Below are positions 45,435 to 52,866 of a stretch of 61,994 nucleotides of DNA, in pieces. The notes below the pieces were generated by a model that searched no databases, was not told where the DNA came from, and was given only the letters and a program-made list of their open reading frames with translations. The stretch covers positions 1 to 61,994 of the forward strand of contig CAMDFO010000023.1 of the NCBI GenBank assembly GCA_945897515.1, read 5' to 3'. The position numbers and the translations under genes were made by a program. This DNA is from Rhodoplanes serenus. Lineage in GTDB: Bacteria; Pseudomonadota; Alphaproteobacteria; Rhizobiales; Xanthobacteraceae. Numbering within the stretch: the first letter of the stretch is position 1; every line of letters begins with the position of its first letter.

Positions 45435-46538
45435 ATGGCGGAAGAGAACTGGGTCGACATCGGCTCCACGGCGGAATTGTCCGGTGCGCCCTTACGACGC
45501 GTGACCACCAAGAATCGCGAACTCGCCGTCTCCTGCAAGGACGGCCAGTTCGGCGTGGTATCGAACGCCTGCAATCATGTCGGTGGTCCGCTCGGCGACG
45601 GGCGGCTCGACGGCGAATACATCGTCTGCCCCTGGCACAACTGGAAATTCCACCGCTGCACCGGCAAGGGCGAACCCGGCTTCGAGGAGGATGCGGTCCC
45701 GGCTTATCCGGTGAAAATAGAGAACGACCGCGTGCTGGTCGATCTGGCGGCGGCCACCAAACGCACCAAGAAGCCGCACGCGCCGCACCCGCTGGCGCGG
45801 AAGGTCGAGCGGGCGCCCGGTCCGTTGCGGCTCGCAGGCATATCGACCTCGGCGATGGATGAGGCCAATCCCCGCTTCTCCGGCTCGGACCACCTGCTCG
45901 GCCACGCGCTGCAATCCTGCGTGCTGCACGGCGCCGAGACCAGGCTGATCCGCCTCAGCGAGCTGAAGTTTCGCGCCTGCGAGGGCTACTACTCGAAATC
46001 GGCGCACGCCTGCACCTGGCCGTGCTCGATCACGCAGATGGACGACGGCGATCAGATGGACCGCGTCTATGAGGCGCTGGTGCACTGGGCCGATGTCATC
46101 ATCGTCGCGTCTCCGATCCGCTGGGGCGCGGCGTCATCGCTCTATTTCAAGATGGCGGAGCGGCTCAACTGTGTGCAGAACGCCGTGACGATCCGCAACC
46201 AAGTGCTGATCCGCAACAAGGTCGCGGGCTTCATCATCGTCGGCGGACAGGACAACATCCAGGGCGTCGCCGGCCAGATGCTGGGTTTCTTCGCCGAGCT
46301 GGGATTCATTTTTCCGCAGTTTCCCTATGTCGCGCACTCCCGTGGCTGGTCACGCGAGGACATGGAGCGCAACGTCGAGATCGTGCGCAACTCGGCGGAA
46401 TTGGCGGAAGGCGCCAGCATGCTCGCCAAACGCTGCCTCGATCTCGCTGCTCACCTGATCGCGCAGGACGATGCGCCGACCTCGATCGAGCGCGGCGGCC
46501 GCAAGGCCCACGATCTGCACATGGAGCCGCGGCCCTAG
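45435..46538 (+). CDS. Rieske ferredoxin domain fused to an iron-sulfur flavodoxin-like domain
   Basis: A 367-residue soluble protein with a GAGGGGG ribosome site. The N-terminal part is a Rieske domain (CNHVGGPLG with Cys46/His48, CPWHNWKF with Cys65/His68). The C-terminal part (from about 130) is an NADPH-dependent FMN reductase/flavodoxin fold (LRLAGISTSAMDEANPRFSG, VIIVASPIRWGAASSLYFK) with a cysteine cluster at 182, 193 and 197 like that of iron-sulfur flavoproteins. It could take electrons from NAD(P)H and hand them to the membrane Rieske protein encoded just upstream. Stop overlaps the creatininase gene's stop by four bases. Confidence 0.83.
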   Translation: MAEENWVDIGSTAELSGAPLRRVTTKNRELAVSCKDGQFGVVSNACNHVGGPLGDGRLDGEYIVCPWHNWKFHRCTGKGEPGFEEDAVPAYPVKIENDRVLVDLAAATKRTKKPHAPHPLARKVERAPGPLRLAGISTSAMDEANPRFSGSDHLLGHALQSCVLHGAETRLIRLSELKFRACEGYYSKSAHACTWPCSITQMDDGDQMDRVYEALVHWADVIIVASPIRWGAASSLYFKMAERLNCVQNAVTIRNQVLIRNKVAGFIIVGGQDNIQGVAGQMLGFFAELGFIFPQFPYVAHSRGWSREDMERNVEIVRNSAELAEGASMLAKRCLDLAAHLIAQDDAPTSIERGGRKAHDLHMEPRP

Positions 46539-47314
46539 CCGCGCGGCGTCTGCTGATTTTGCAGGAGTTGCTTCAACACACCGCCGGCGGCTTCGACCAC
46601 GCGGATGACCACGGCCTGGCCGTGCTTGGCGGAGGCGTCCTGCGCGTTGCCGATGACGCCCTGATCGGCGATGCGCCTGTCGTCGGACGACCACGGCCAG
46701 CTCACGCCCGGATCGAGGATCGTCGCGTTTACCGCAGCGACATCCGGCGGCGTCTTCAAGTCGGCGATTGAGTCGCGGCGCACCAGGTGCGGCGCCAGCG
46801 CCAGCATCGCCGAGGTCTCGTCCTTGCCGCCGTGGATCTCCGGTACGCCGGTATCCGAAGGCGGGCTCATCAGCGCGCCGGTGTGGATCGCGCAGATATT
46901 AAGACCGAAATCGGCGCGCAGGTCGTGTGCCAGAGCTTCGAGGATTCCCCGGTTGCCACCGTGACCGTTGACGATCGCCAGACTGCGCGCCGGCAAGGCG
47001 CGGATGATTTCGCGGCCGAGGTCGTGCAGCAGTGCGACCATGGTTGCGGTCGAAAGCGACAGGGTGCCCGGCGCCCAGGCGTGCTCGCGCGACAGGCCGA
47101 TCGGCAGCGCCGGCAATTGCCACAGGTCGTAGGTTTCGCCCCATCGCTCCACAATGGCGTGCGTGAAGGCTTCAGCCAGGACGAGGTCGGTGTTGAGCGG
47201 CAGGTGCGGCCCGTGCTGTTCGATCGAGCCCAACGGCAAACAGAGCACCGAGGATGCGCGCAGCGAGCGCTGGATTTCCGGCGACGTAAGATCGCCGATG
47301 CGCCGGGAGACCAT
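46535..47314 (-). CDS. Creatininase/ArfB-like amidohydrolase
   Basis: A 259-residue creatininase-family protein with an intact two-metal site: GSIEQHGPHLPLNTD (Glu32, His34, Asp43), NGHGGNRG and HGGKDETSAML. The family includes creatinine amidohydrolase, the mycofactocin protein MftE and archaeal ArfB, which deformylates the GTP-cyclohydrolase product in flavin and F420 synthesis. Its position next to a GTP cyclohydrolase II gene and other pterin/flavin-type genes makes a formamide- or pyrimidine-processing role attractive; that is inference. Confidence 0.82.
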   Translation of the reverse strand: MVSRRIGDLTSPEIQRSLRASSVLCLPLGSIEQHGPHLPLNTDLVLAEAFTHAIVERWGETYDLWQLPALPIGLSREHAWAPGTLSLSTATMVALLHDLGREIIRALPARSLAIVNGHGGNRGILEALAHDLRADFGLNICAIHTGALMSPPSDTGVPEIHGGKDETSAMLALAPHLVRRDSIADLKTPPDVAAVNATILDPGVSWPWSSDDRRIADQGVIGNAQDASAKHGQAVVIRVVEAAGGVLKQLLQNQQTPRG

Positions 47315-47412
47315 GCGTCAGCCTCCGAACGTCCGGATCATGGTCGGCGCGAGAGAGTAGGCAGGCGTGACGCCGACCGGCATGTCTGCCTCCTCTGCCC
47401 CCGCGCGCAGAC

Positions 47413-48579
47413 TCACGGCACGAGCGGGGCTTCTTTCGCCTCGTCATCCTTGGCATCCGCCAGCGACGACAACAGATGGCCGAGGTGGTGGCCGGCGCGC
47501 GACGCCTTTGCCGTCATGTAGCGGCGGTTGTCGGCGTTGATCGGCGTTTCGAGCGGCATCCGGCCGGTGATCTCGATGCCCGACTTCGCCAGCCCGTCGA
47601 GCTTGGCGGGATTGTTGGTGAGGAGCACGACGCGCGTGCAGCCCAGCATCTGCAGCATCCGCACCGCGACCCCATAGTCGCGCTCGTCGTCGTCGAAGCC
47701 AAGCGTGGTGTTGGCGTCGACCGTGTCGAGGCCGCCGTCCTGCAGCTTGTAGGTGCGCATCTTGTTGGCGAGGCCGACGCCGCGGCCTTCCTGCGCAAGA
47801 TAGAGGATGATGCCGCCGCCGGCCTCCTGCAGGCGCGTGAGCGCGAGCTGAAGCTGGTCGCCGCAATCGCAACGCCGCGAGCCGAACACGTCGCCGGTCA
47901 GGCACGCGGAATGAATACGAACCGGAACTGGTTTCGACAGATCGGGCGTGTCGACGATGACCGCCACCGCATCGTCGCCGAACGCATCACGGAACACCAC
48001 GAAACGGGTCCGGACGCCCGAAGCAAGCGGCACGTGCGCTTCGCCGGCGATCTGGAGCGACTGCGTAGCGTCGGCGCGGTAGCGCGCCACGGCGCTGGCT
48101 TCGACGGTCACGATGGGAGGATCGAACTTGGCCGCCTGCCCCGGCACGGTATCGGCGACCAGAACGGCGGGAAGCACCTGCGCCAACTTGACGAGTTCGA
48201 TCGCCGCATTCGCCGCAGTTCCTGCAGGCTCCGGCAGAAAATCATGCTCGGCTTTGGCGTCGGCGACCAGCGCCAGGATGGTGCGGGCGTCGACCTCGGG
48301 CGGCAGCTCCAGCGCCACCGGCTCTACGGCATCGATGCCGAGCGAGCGCGCGCGACTGGCTGTAATCACCAGTCGAGGCAGGACCGGCGCGCACAGCGCC
48401 CTGAACGCCGCAAGCCTGCTGATATCGAGCCCTTCCACCGGAAGAGTGATGAGCATTTCTCCGTTGGCGATCAGCACCGGCCGCCCGGCGCGGAACTCCG
48501 CCAACCCGCGCCCTACGCCGACCTGTTCGCTGGTACCGAAAAGTATGGAACCCGCCTCGCCCCTTGCACCACCACGCAT
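47413..48579 (-). CDS. ribA: GTP cyclohydrolase II with extra N-terminal domain
   Basis: A 388-residue protein. The C-terminal half (about 183-370) is a complete GTP cyclohydrolase II: zinc cysteines 226, 237 and 239 (SACLTGDVFGSRRCDCGDQL), AQEGRGVGLANKM and LLTNNPAKLDGL. It converts GTP to a diaminopyrimidine ribosyl phosphate, formate and pyrophosphate. The first 180 residues look like a decayed RibB-type region (GLAEFRAGRPVLIANGE) lacking the DHBP synthase active-site DRENEGD. Start is uncertain; an in-frame ATG lies at 48645. A paralogue elsewhere may serve riboflavin synthesis, with this copy serving the neighbouring cluster. Confidence 0.88.
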   Translation of the reverse strand: MRGGARGEAGSILFGTSEQVGVGRGLAEFRAGRPVLIANGEMLITLPVEGLDISRLAAFRALCAPVLPRLVITASRARSLGIDAVEPVALELPPEVDARTILALVADAKAEHDFLPEPAGTAANAAIELVKLAQVLPAVLVADTVPGQAAKFDPPIVTVEASAVARYRADATQSLQIAGEAHVPLASGVRTRFVVFRDAFGDDAVAVIVDTPDLSKPVPVRIHSACLTGDVFGSRRCDCGDQLQLALTRLQEAGGGIILYLAQEGRGVGLANKMRTYKLQDGGLDTVDANTTLGFDDDERDYGVAVRMLQMLGCTRVVLLTNNPAKLDGLAKSGIEITGRMPLETPINADNRRYMTAKASRAGHHLGHLLSSLADAKDDEAKEAPLVP

Positions 48580-48674
48580 AAGTATTTTTTCCACTCCATC
48601 ACGTGCCAATTTGTCGCGCACCCTAAAACACCCCAAGGGACGCATCTGTTCCCGAGTCGCTTCGGAGGTATCTC

Positions 48675-48782
48675 ATGCAGTATTCGTGTGACAGAATAAA
48701 GGAATATCCGAAGCAAGTCCCGTATCTTGCGGGGCTCCCCAAGCGTTCAGCGAGCAGGATCGCGAATCGCGGGCGCCCCTGA
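48675..48782 (+). CDS. 35-codon small gene or leader upstream of the RibD-like reductase
   Basis: An ATG preceded by CGGAGG with six bases between opens a 35-codon frame that ends with TGA at 48780-48782. The peptide begins MQYSCDRIKEYPKQ and is basic at its end. It is in the same frame as the reductase gene that starts 30 bases later, and its stop codon lies in the loop of a GC-rich hairpin. The strong ribosome site suggests real translation, either as a small protein or as a leader that couples translation of the reductase. Confidence 0.45.
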   Translation: MQYSCDRIKEYPKQVPYLAGLPKRSASRIANRGRP

Positions 48783-48789
48783 GGGGCGC
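48773..48789 (+). promoter_or_regulatory. Hairpin enclosing the leader stop codon
   Basis: GCGCCCC (48773-48779) and GGGGCGC (48783-48789) form a perfect 7-bp stem whose three-base loop is exactly the TGA stop of the 35-codon frame. The downstream reductase ribosome site begins about 10 bases later, so ribosomes finishing the leader would open this structure. Confidence 0.4.
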
Positions 48790-48812
48790 TCGGCCGGAAA
48801 GGTGGCGTCTTG

Positions 48813-49583
48813 GTGACATCCTGGGATTCCGTTCCTGAAAAGTTCCGGGCGTCCTCTGCAGCTCTGCCGGAGCCGTGGGAGGACATCTTTGGAGGGTTAC
48901 GGTCCAGCCGGACCAACGGATGCATTGCCGTCGGCCAGATCGGGCAATCGCTCGATGGGCGGATCGCCACGCCCACGGGGCATTCGCACTATATCAATGG
49001 GTCGGCGGGTCTGGACCACCTGCACCGGTTGCGTGCGCTGGTCGACGCCGTGGTCGTCGGCATCGGTACCGCCATCGCCGATGATCCGCAGCTCACGGTG
49101 CGGCGGGTGACCGGTCCCAACCCGGCGCGGGTGGTGCTCGACCCAGGCGGGCGACTGCCAGCGGGCGCCAAGCTGCTGGCGGACGATGGAGTGCGCCGCC
49201 TGGTGGTGACGGCCGAGGAAACGCGGCCATCGTTCCCGTCCGGGGTCGAGATTATCGCCCTGCCCAGAACCGGCGGGCAGATTTCCCCAGCGGAGATTCT
49301 GACTGCCCTGGCCGAGCGAGGCTTGCGCCGCGTCCTGATCGAGGGCGGCGCCGACACGGTCTCGCGCTTTCTCGCCGCCGGCTGCCTCGACCGGCTCCAC
49401 GTGGTGGTCGCACCGATCATTCTCGGATCCGGGCGGACCGGCATCAACTTGCCGCCAATCGAGCGCGCCGACCAGGCATTGCGCGCGAGGATGCGCATTC
49501 ACCGGCTCGATGACGAGGTGCTGTTCGATTGCGATCTGTCGGCTCAGCGCGCGGCTGCCGGCCGCGCGAACACATCGACGTGA
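48813..49583 (+). CDS. Stand-alone RibD C-terminal-type reductase (dihydrofolate-reductase-like)
   Basis: A 256-residue protein from GTG at 48813 with GGAAAGG upstream. After a 38-residue N-terminal extension it follows the RibD reductase/yeast Rib7 fold: IGQSLDGRIA, VDAVVVGIGTAIADDPQL, RVLIEGGADTVSRFL and APIILGSGRTGI. The deaminase half of normal RibD is absent. Such reductases convert the ribosyl side chain of diaminopyrimidine phosphates to ribityl with NADPH. Located divergently from ribA; its 3' end overlaps the methyltransferase 3' end by 40 bases on opposite strands. Confidence 0.85.
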   Translation: MTSWDSVPEKFRASSAALPEPWEDIFGGLRSSRTNGCIAVGQIGQSLDGRIATPTGHSHYINGSAGLDHLHRLRALVDAVVVGIGTAIADDPQLTVRRVTGPNPARVVLDPGGRLPAGAKLLADDGVRRLVVTAEETRPSFPSGVEIIALPRTGGQISPAEILTALAERGLRRVLIEGGADTVSRFLAAGCLDRLHVVVAPIILGSGRTGINLPPIERADQALRARMRIHRLDDEVLFDCDLSAQRAAAGRANTST

Positions 49584-50335
49584 CCGACGCGGATCGATGA
49601 AAGACCGGCAGCTACGAAAACGTTATGGCGCGTGAGCCATGCGAGCACGTCGGGAAGCGGCACCGTGCCCATCTCGCGCGCGGCGGCGGCCCAGCCGGAC
49701 AATATCTCGGTCTGTATTTCTCGATCGGCGGTCTCGAACGACCAATCGGCCGCGCCCTGCAAAACCGTGTAGCCGACGCGCTCGAACTGCTCGACGGCGG
49801 CCTGCGCGGCAGTCGGCCCCAAAGCCGGTCCAAAACCTTTATCGCTGCGCTGATGCGCGTTGACCGCGGCGACGATCTTGTCGTCCAGAGGATCGGAGGG
49901 CGTGAATTCGGCGCGGCCATCGTATGTCAGTGCGGCATAGACCGGAATGCGCCGCGCCGCGGTTTCGATTGCCAGACGCTCGAGCCACTCGGCGGACACC
50001 AGATCGAGCAGCGCGGACGTGGTGACAAGATCGACCGGTCCGTCGAGCGCAACCTCCAGATCGCGGGCGAGATCGACCGGTACCGCCGTCGCATTGGGCA
50101 CGTCGGCCGCACGGGCCAGCAGGCTCAAGTCATTGTCGTACAGGCGCCAGTGCTGACGCGCCGCGATGCGCGGACCCAAGGCGCGCAAGGTGGAGCCGGT
50201 GCCGCATGCAAGATCGGCGATGTTGACCGAGGGCAGACCGGCGAACGCCGCGGCCACGGCTTGCAACACCGCGGGATTGCGCGCGCGCCGATCGAAAGGC
50301 TCACGCAGCGAGAGCCATGCCGCCGAAAAGCTCAA
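49544..50335 (-). CDS. SAM-dependent methyltransferase, class I
   Basis: A 263-residue protein with motif I IADLACGTGSTLRALG (residues about 39-54) and a later acidic motif WRLYDNDLSLL for SAM binding, followed by DLVTTSALLDLVSAEWLE. Substrate unknown. Last gene of a tightly packed minus-strand operon (dehydrogenase, PTPS-like, GT4, methyltransferase); its start overlaps the glycosyltransferase stop by four bases. Confidence 0.82.
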   Translation of the reverse strand: MSFSAAWLSLREPFDRRARNPAVLQAVAAAFAGLPSVNIADLACGTGSTLRALGPRIAARQHWRLYDNDLSLLARAADVPNATAVPVDLARDLEVALDGPVDLVTTSALLDLVSAEWLERLAIETAARRIPVYAALTYDGRAEFTPSDPLDDKIVAAVNAHQRSDKGFGPALGPTAAQAAVEQFERVGYTVLQGAADWSFETADREIQTEILSGWAAAAREMGTVPLPDVLAWLTRHNVFVAAGLSSIRVGHVDVFARPAAAR

Positions 50336-51375
50336 GTCACCGCCTCCAGCGCGTTGGAGAACCGCTTGGCGGAATCCGCCCAGCTCGCCAGTCGTATCGC
50401 CGCCGCCCGCGCGCCAGCCGCAAGACGCCGCCGCTCCGCCGTGTCCTCGATCAAACGGCGCAAAGCCCGCGCCAGCGCATCGATATTATCCGGCGGGACC
50501 AGTACGCCGGCCTCGCTCGGCACCGTATCCGGGATCGCGCCGCCGGTGGTGCCGATCACCGGCAGGCCGTGAGCAATGGCCTCGGCGTAGGCCATGCCAT
50601 AGCCCTCGAAGCGCGAGGCCAGCACGAATATATCGGCCGCCCGATAGAGCGCCGACAGGCGATCGGCGGAGACGGCGCCAAGCAGCGCGACGCGGCCGCC
50701 GAAATCGTGACGTGCGATATCGGCATCGAGTCGCGCGGCCGTCGCCGGCTCGCGGCGCTCGCCCGCGATCGTGAGCCGCCAAGGCAGACCGGGCATCTGT
50801 GCCAGGGCAGCGATCAGCACGTCATAACCTTTGCGAGGCACCAATGTGCCGATGGAAAGCAGCCGCACCACACCGTCGGTGCTGCCCTGCGCCGGCTCGC
50901 CGCGATCAGTGCCAGGCAGCGCAATTGCGATGCGATCGGCGGGCACATCGTAGTCCGCAATCAATACCCGTGCAGTCGATGGGCTGGTGACGATGACACC
51001 GCGAGCGGCCGCGAGCGCCGTGCGTTCGCTTGTGAGCAAAGCCTGCGCCTCCACGGCCGACACACCGGTTTCCAGCGCGAGCGGATGATGGACCAGCGCG
51101 ACCAGAGGCCGGGCACGAAGCGCCTGCGCCGCCTCCGGCAGCACCCCGAAGGCAAGCCCGTCGACCACGATCGGGACATCCCCGGACACCGCCGCAAGAC
51201 GCGCCTGGGCTTGCGCCTTTTGTGTGTCGCTCGGGCGCGGAAATCCATCGCCCAGGCCGATCACGTCGACCTGCCAGCCAAGCCGCTGCAATTCCGCGAT
51301 CATGCGACGGTCATAGGCATAACCGCCGGTCGGGGTCGCAAGATCGCCCGGCACCGCGAACGCAACCCGTCTCAC
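50332..51375 (-). CDS. Glycosyltransferase family 4 (GT-B)
   Basis: A 347-residue retaining glycosyltransferase. The GTG at 51375 overlaps the upstream stop (GTGA); a GTG one codon earlier is also possible. Family marks are [18 protein letters not shown] and the donor-binding EX7E region [20 protein letters not shown]. The N-terminus has only a short GGYAYDRRM acceptor loop. Acting with pterin/flavin-type enzymes, it may glycosylate a small heterocycle rather than a polysaccharide; that is inference from the operon. Confidence 0.87.
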   Translation of the reverse strand: MRRVAFAVPGDLATPTGGYAYDRRMIAELQRLGWQVDVIGLGDGFPRPSDTQKAQAQARLAAVSGDVPIVVDGLAFGVLPEAAQALRARPLVALVHHPLALETGVSAVEAQALLTSERTALAAARGVIVTSPSTARVLIADYDVPADRIAIALPGTDRGEPAQGSTDGVVRLLSIGTLVPRKGYDVLIAALAQMPGLPWRLTIAGERREPATAARLDADIARHDFGGRVALLGAVSADRLSALYRAADIFVLASRFEGYGMAYAEAIAHGLPVIGTTGGAIPDTVPSEAGVLVPPDNIDALARALRRLIEDTAERRRLAAGARAAAIRLASWADSAKRFSNALEAVT

Positions 51376-51773
51376 CACAACGACGCCTCGTACCAGGCGC
51401 GCGCCACATGCGATTCCGAGATGGTGACACGGATCGCCTTCAACTCCCGGCCCTCGCGACCGAGCTTGCCCTCGCGCGCCGCGTCGGCGAGCCGCTCATA
51501 GATATGTTTGGTGAGGAATTCCGTGGTGGTGTTCTGGCCCTTGAACGCCGGGACATCGTCGAGATTGCGATAGTTGAGCGCGCTCAGCACCGCCTTCAGC
51601 GCCTCGTGCGCCTGGCCGATATCGACCACGATGCCGTTGACGTCGAGCTCATCGGCAATGAACGCCGCGTCGACCACGAAGGTGGCGCCGTGCAGCGCCT
51701 GCGCCGGGCCGAACACGGCGCCGCGAAACGAATGGGCGATCATGATGTGGTCGCGAACTTCGACGGCGAACAA
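51372..51773 (-). CDS. 6-pyruvoyl-tetrahydropterin synthase/QueD fold protein, degenerate active site
   Basis: A 133-residue T-fold protein similar to PTPS/QueD. Key residues are partly lost. The first zinc His is kept (His14 in IAHSF), but the usual C-x3-HGH motif reads [10 protein letters not shown]: Ala24 replaces the catalytic Cys and Ala30 the third zinc His, with His28 kept. The second catalytic His also seems absent. The C-terminal [11 protein letters not shown] resembles the pterin-binding Glu region. It may bind a pterin-like ring for a different reaction. It overlaps the GT4 gene and lies 16 bases after the dehydrogenase. Confidence 0.8.
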   Translation of the reverse strand: MFAVEVRDHIMIAHSFRGAVFGPAQALHGATFVVDAAFIADELDVNGIVVDIGQAHEALKAVLSALNYRNLDDVPAFKGQNTTTEFLTKHIYERLADAAREGKLGREGRELKAIRVTISESHVARAWYEASLW

Positions 51774-51789
51774 GGCAAATCTCCTTCAA

Positions 51790-52779
51790 TCAGGGATAGT
51801 CGATACGTTGGCACAAGACGCCGCTGCCCGGTGCGAGAATTTTCGGCAGCCGGCCGGGCAGGTCATTGAAGGCAACCGGCGGCGCCAGCAGTGCATCGAG
51901 CCGTGCGTCAGCGAGGAGATCGATCGCCGCCTCCAGCCTGCGCCGGTGCGTCCATTTCGTGCGGTGCGACGGCGCGACCTTGCCGACCTGGCTCGAGACG
52001 AGCTTGAGACGCCGGCTATGGAAAGCGCCGCCGAGCGGCACCGCGACGTCGCCCGAGCCGTACCAGCTCAGCTCCAGCACTATGGCTTCGTCGCCCGCGA
52101 GGTTGAGCGCCGTCACGAGGCCCGAAGCCGTGGCGCTGGTGTGCACCACGAGGTCGCATTCGGTCGGCGCAGCGTCGGGTCGCGCAAAGCGCAGGCCGAA
52201 CGCCGACGCGATCTCCGCTCGCATTGGATCGACGTCCACCAGGGTGACATCGGCGCCCGCCAGCCGCTTGCAAAGCAGCCCGACCAGCGAGCCCACCACG
52301 CCTGCGCCGACCACTGCGACGCTGGCAAAAGGTCCCGGCCCCGCATCCCAGGTTGCGTTGAGCGCGGTCTCCATGTTGGCGGCGAGGATCGCCCGCGCGG
52401 CCGGCACGCCGCCCGGCAATGGCGCCACCGCCTCCGCCGGAACGTCGAACAATGTCTGGTGCGGATAGAGCGTAAAGACGGTCCTGCCGACCAGCCCAGG
52501 CGGCCCGGCCTCGACCCGGCCCACGGTGGCGTACCCGTATTTCACCGGGAACGGGAACGCGCCGCCCATGAACGGCGCCCGCATCCGCTGGTATTCGCTT
52601 TCCGGCACCCGTCCCGCCGCCACCAGCGCCTCGGTGCCCCGGCTGAGCGCGCCGTGAAGCGCTCGCACGCGCACCATTCCGGGGGCGAGCGGCGCAAGCA
52701 TCTCCTGCCGGATTTCGGCCCGGCCCGGGCCGACATACCAGAGCGCCTGTGCCGTTTCGGTACTCTCCGCCACGAACAA
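51790..52779 (-). CDS. MDR-family dehydrogenase without catalytic zinc ligands
   Basis: A 329-residue medium-chain dehydrogenase/reductase. The cofactor domain shows VAVVGAGVVGSLVGLLC and VTLVDVDPMR (Asp suggests NAD). In the catalytic domain the usual zinc Cys and the GHE His are replaced: the segments read GALSRGTEAL and KYGYATVG. It recalls BchC-like or other zinc-free MDR enzymes. First gene of the operon with the PTPS-like, GT4 and methyltransferase genes, divergent from the OpgH-like gene at 52867. Probably reduces or oxidises an intermediate of that pathway. Confidence 0.8.
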   Translation of the reverse strand: MFVAESTETAQALWYVGPGRAEIRQEMLAPLAPGMVRVRALHGALSRGTEALVAAGRVPESEYQRMRAPFMGGAFPFPVKYGYATVGRVEAGPPGLVGRTVFTLYPHQTLFDVPAEAVAPLPGGVPAARAILAANMETALNATWDAGPGPFASVAVVGAGVVGSLVGLLCKRLAGADVTLVDVDPMRAEIASAFGLRFARPDAAPTECDLVVHTSATASGLVTALNLAGDEAIVLELSWYGSGDVAVPLGGAFHSRRLKLVSSQVGKVAPSHRTKWTHRRRLEAAIDLLADARLDALLAPPVAFNDLPGRLPKILAPGSGVLCQRIDYP

Positions 52780-52866
52780 TTCCCGTCTCTTGGCTTGCGT
52801 TGGACTTGCAGCCCTGCTCCCCGCTATATCCTGCCCGGACCGACGGGATAAGGACCCACGTTTCGC

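Noticed and set aside
48780-48782. In-frame TGA before the RibD-like reductase read as selenocysteine
   Set aside because: The hairpin encloses the TGA instead of following it as a bacterial SECIS would, the upstream peptide does not resemble the family, and the reductase has its own GTG and ribosome site.
48580-48812. FMN riboswitch upstream of ribA
   Set aside because: The conserved AGGGG...CCCACCGGCGGT-type elements of the RFN motif could not be found on either strand.
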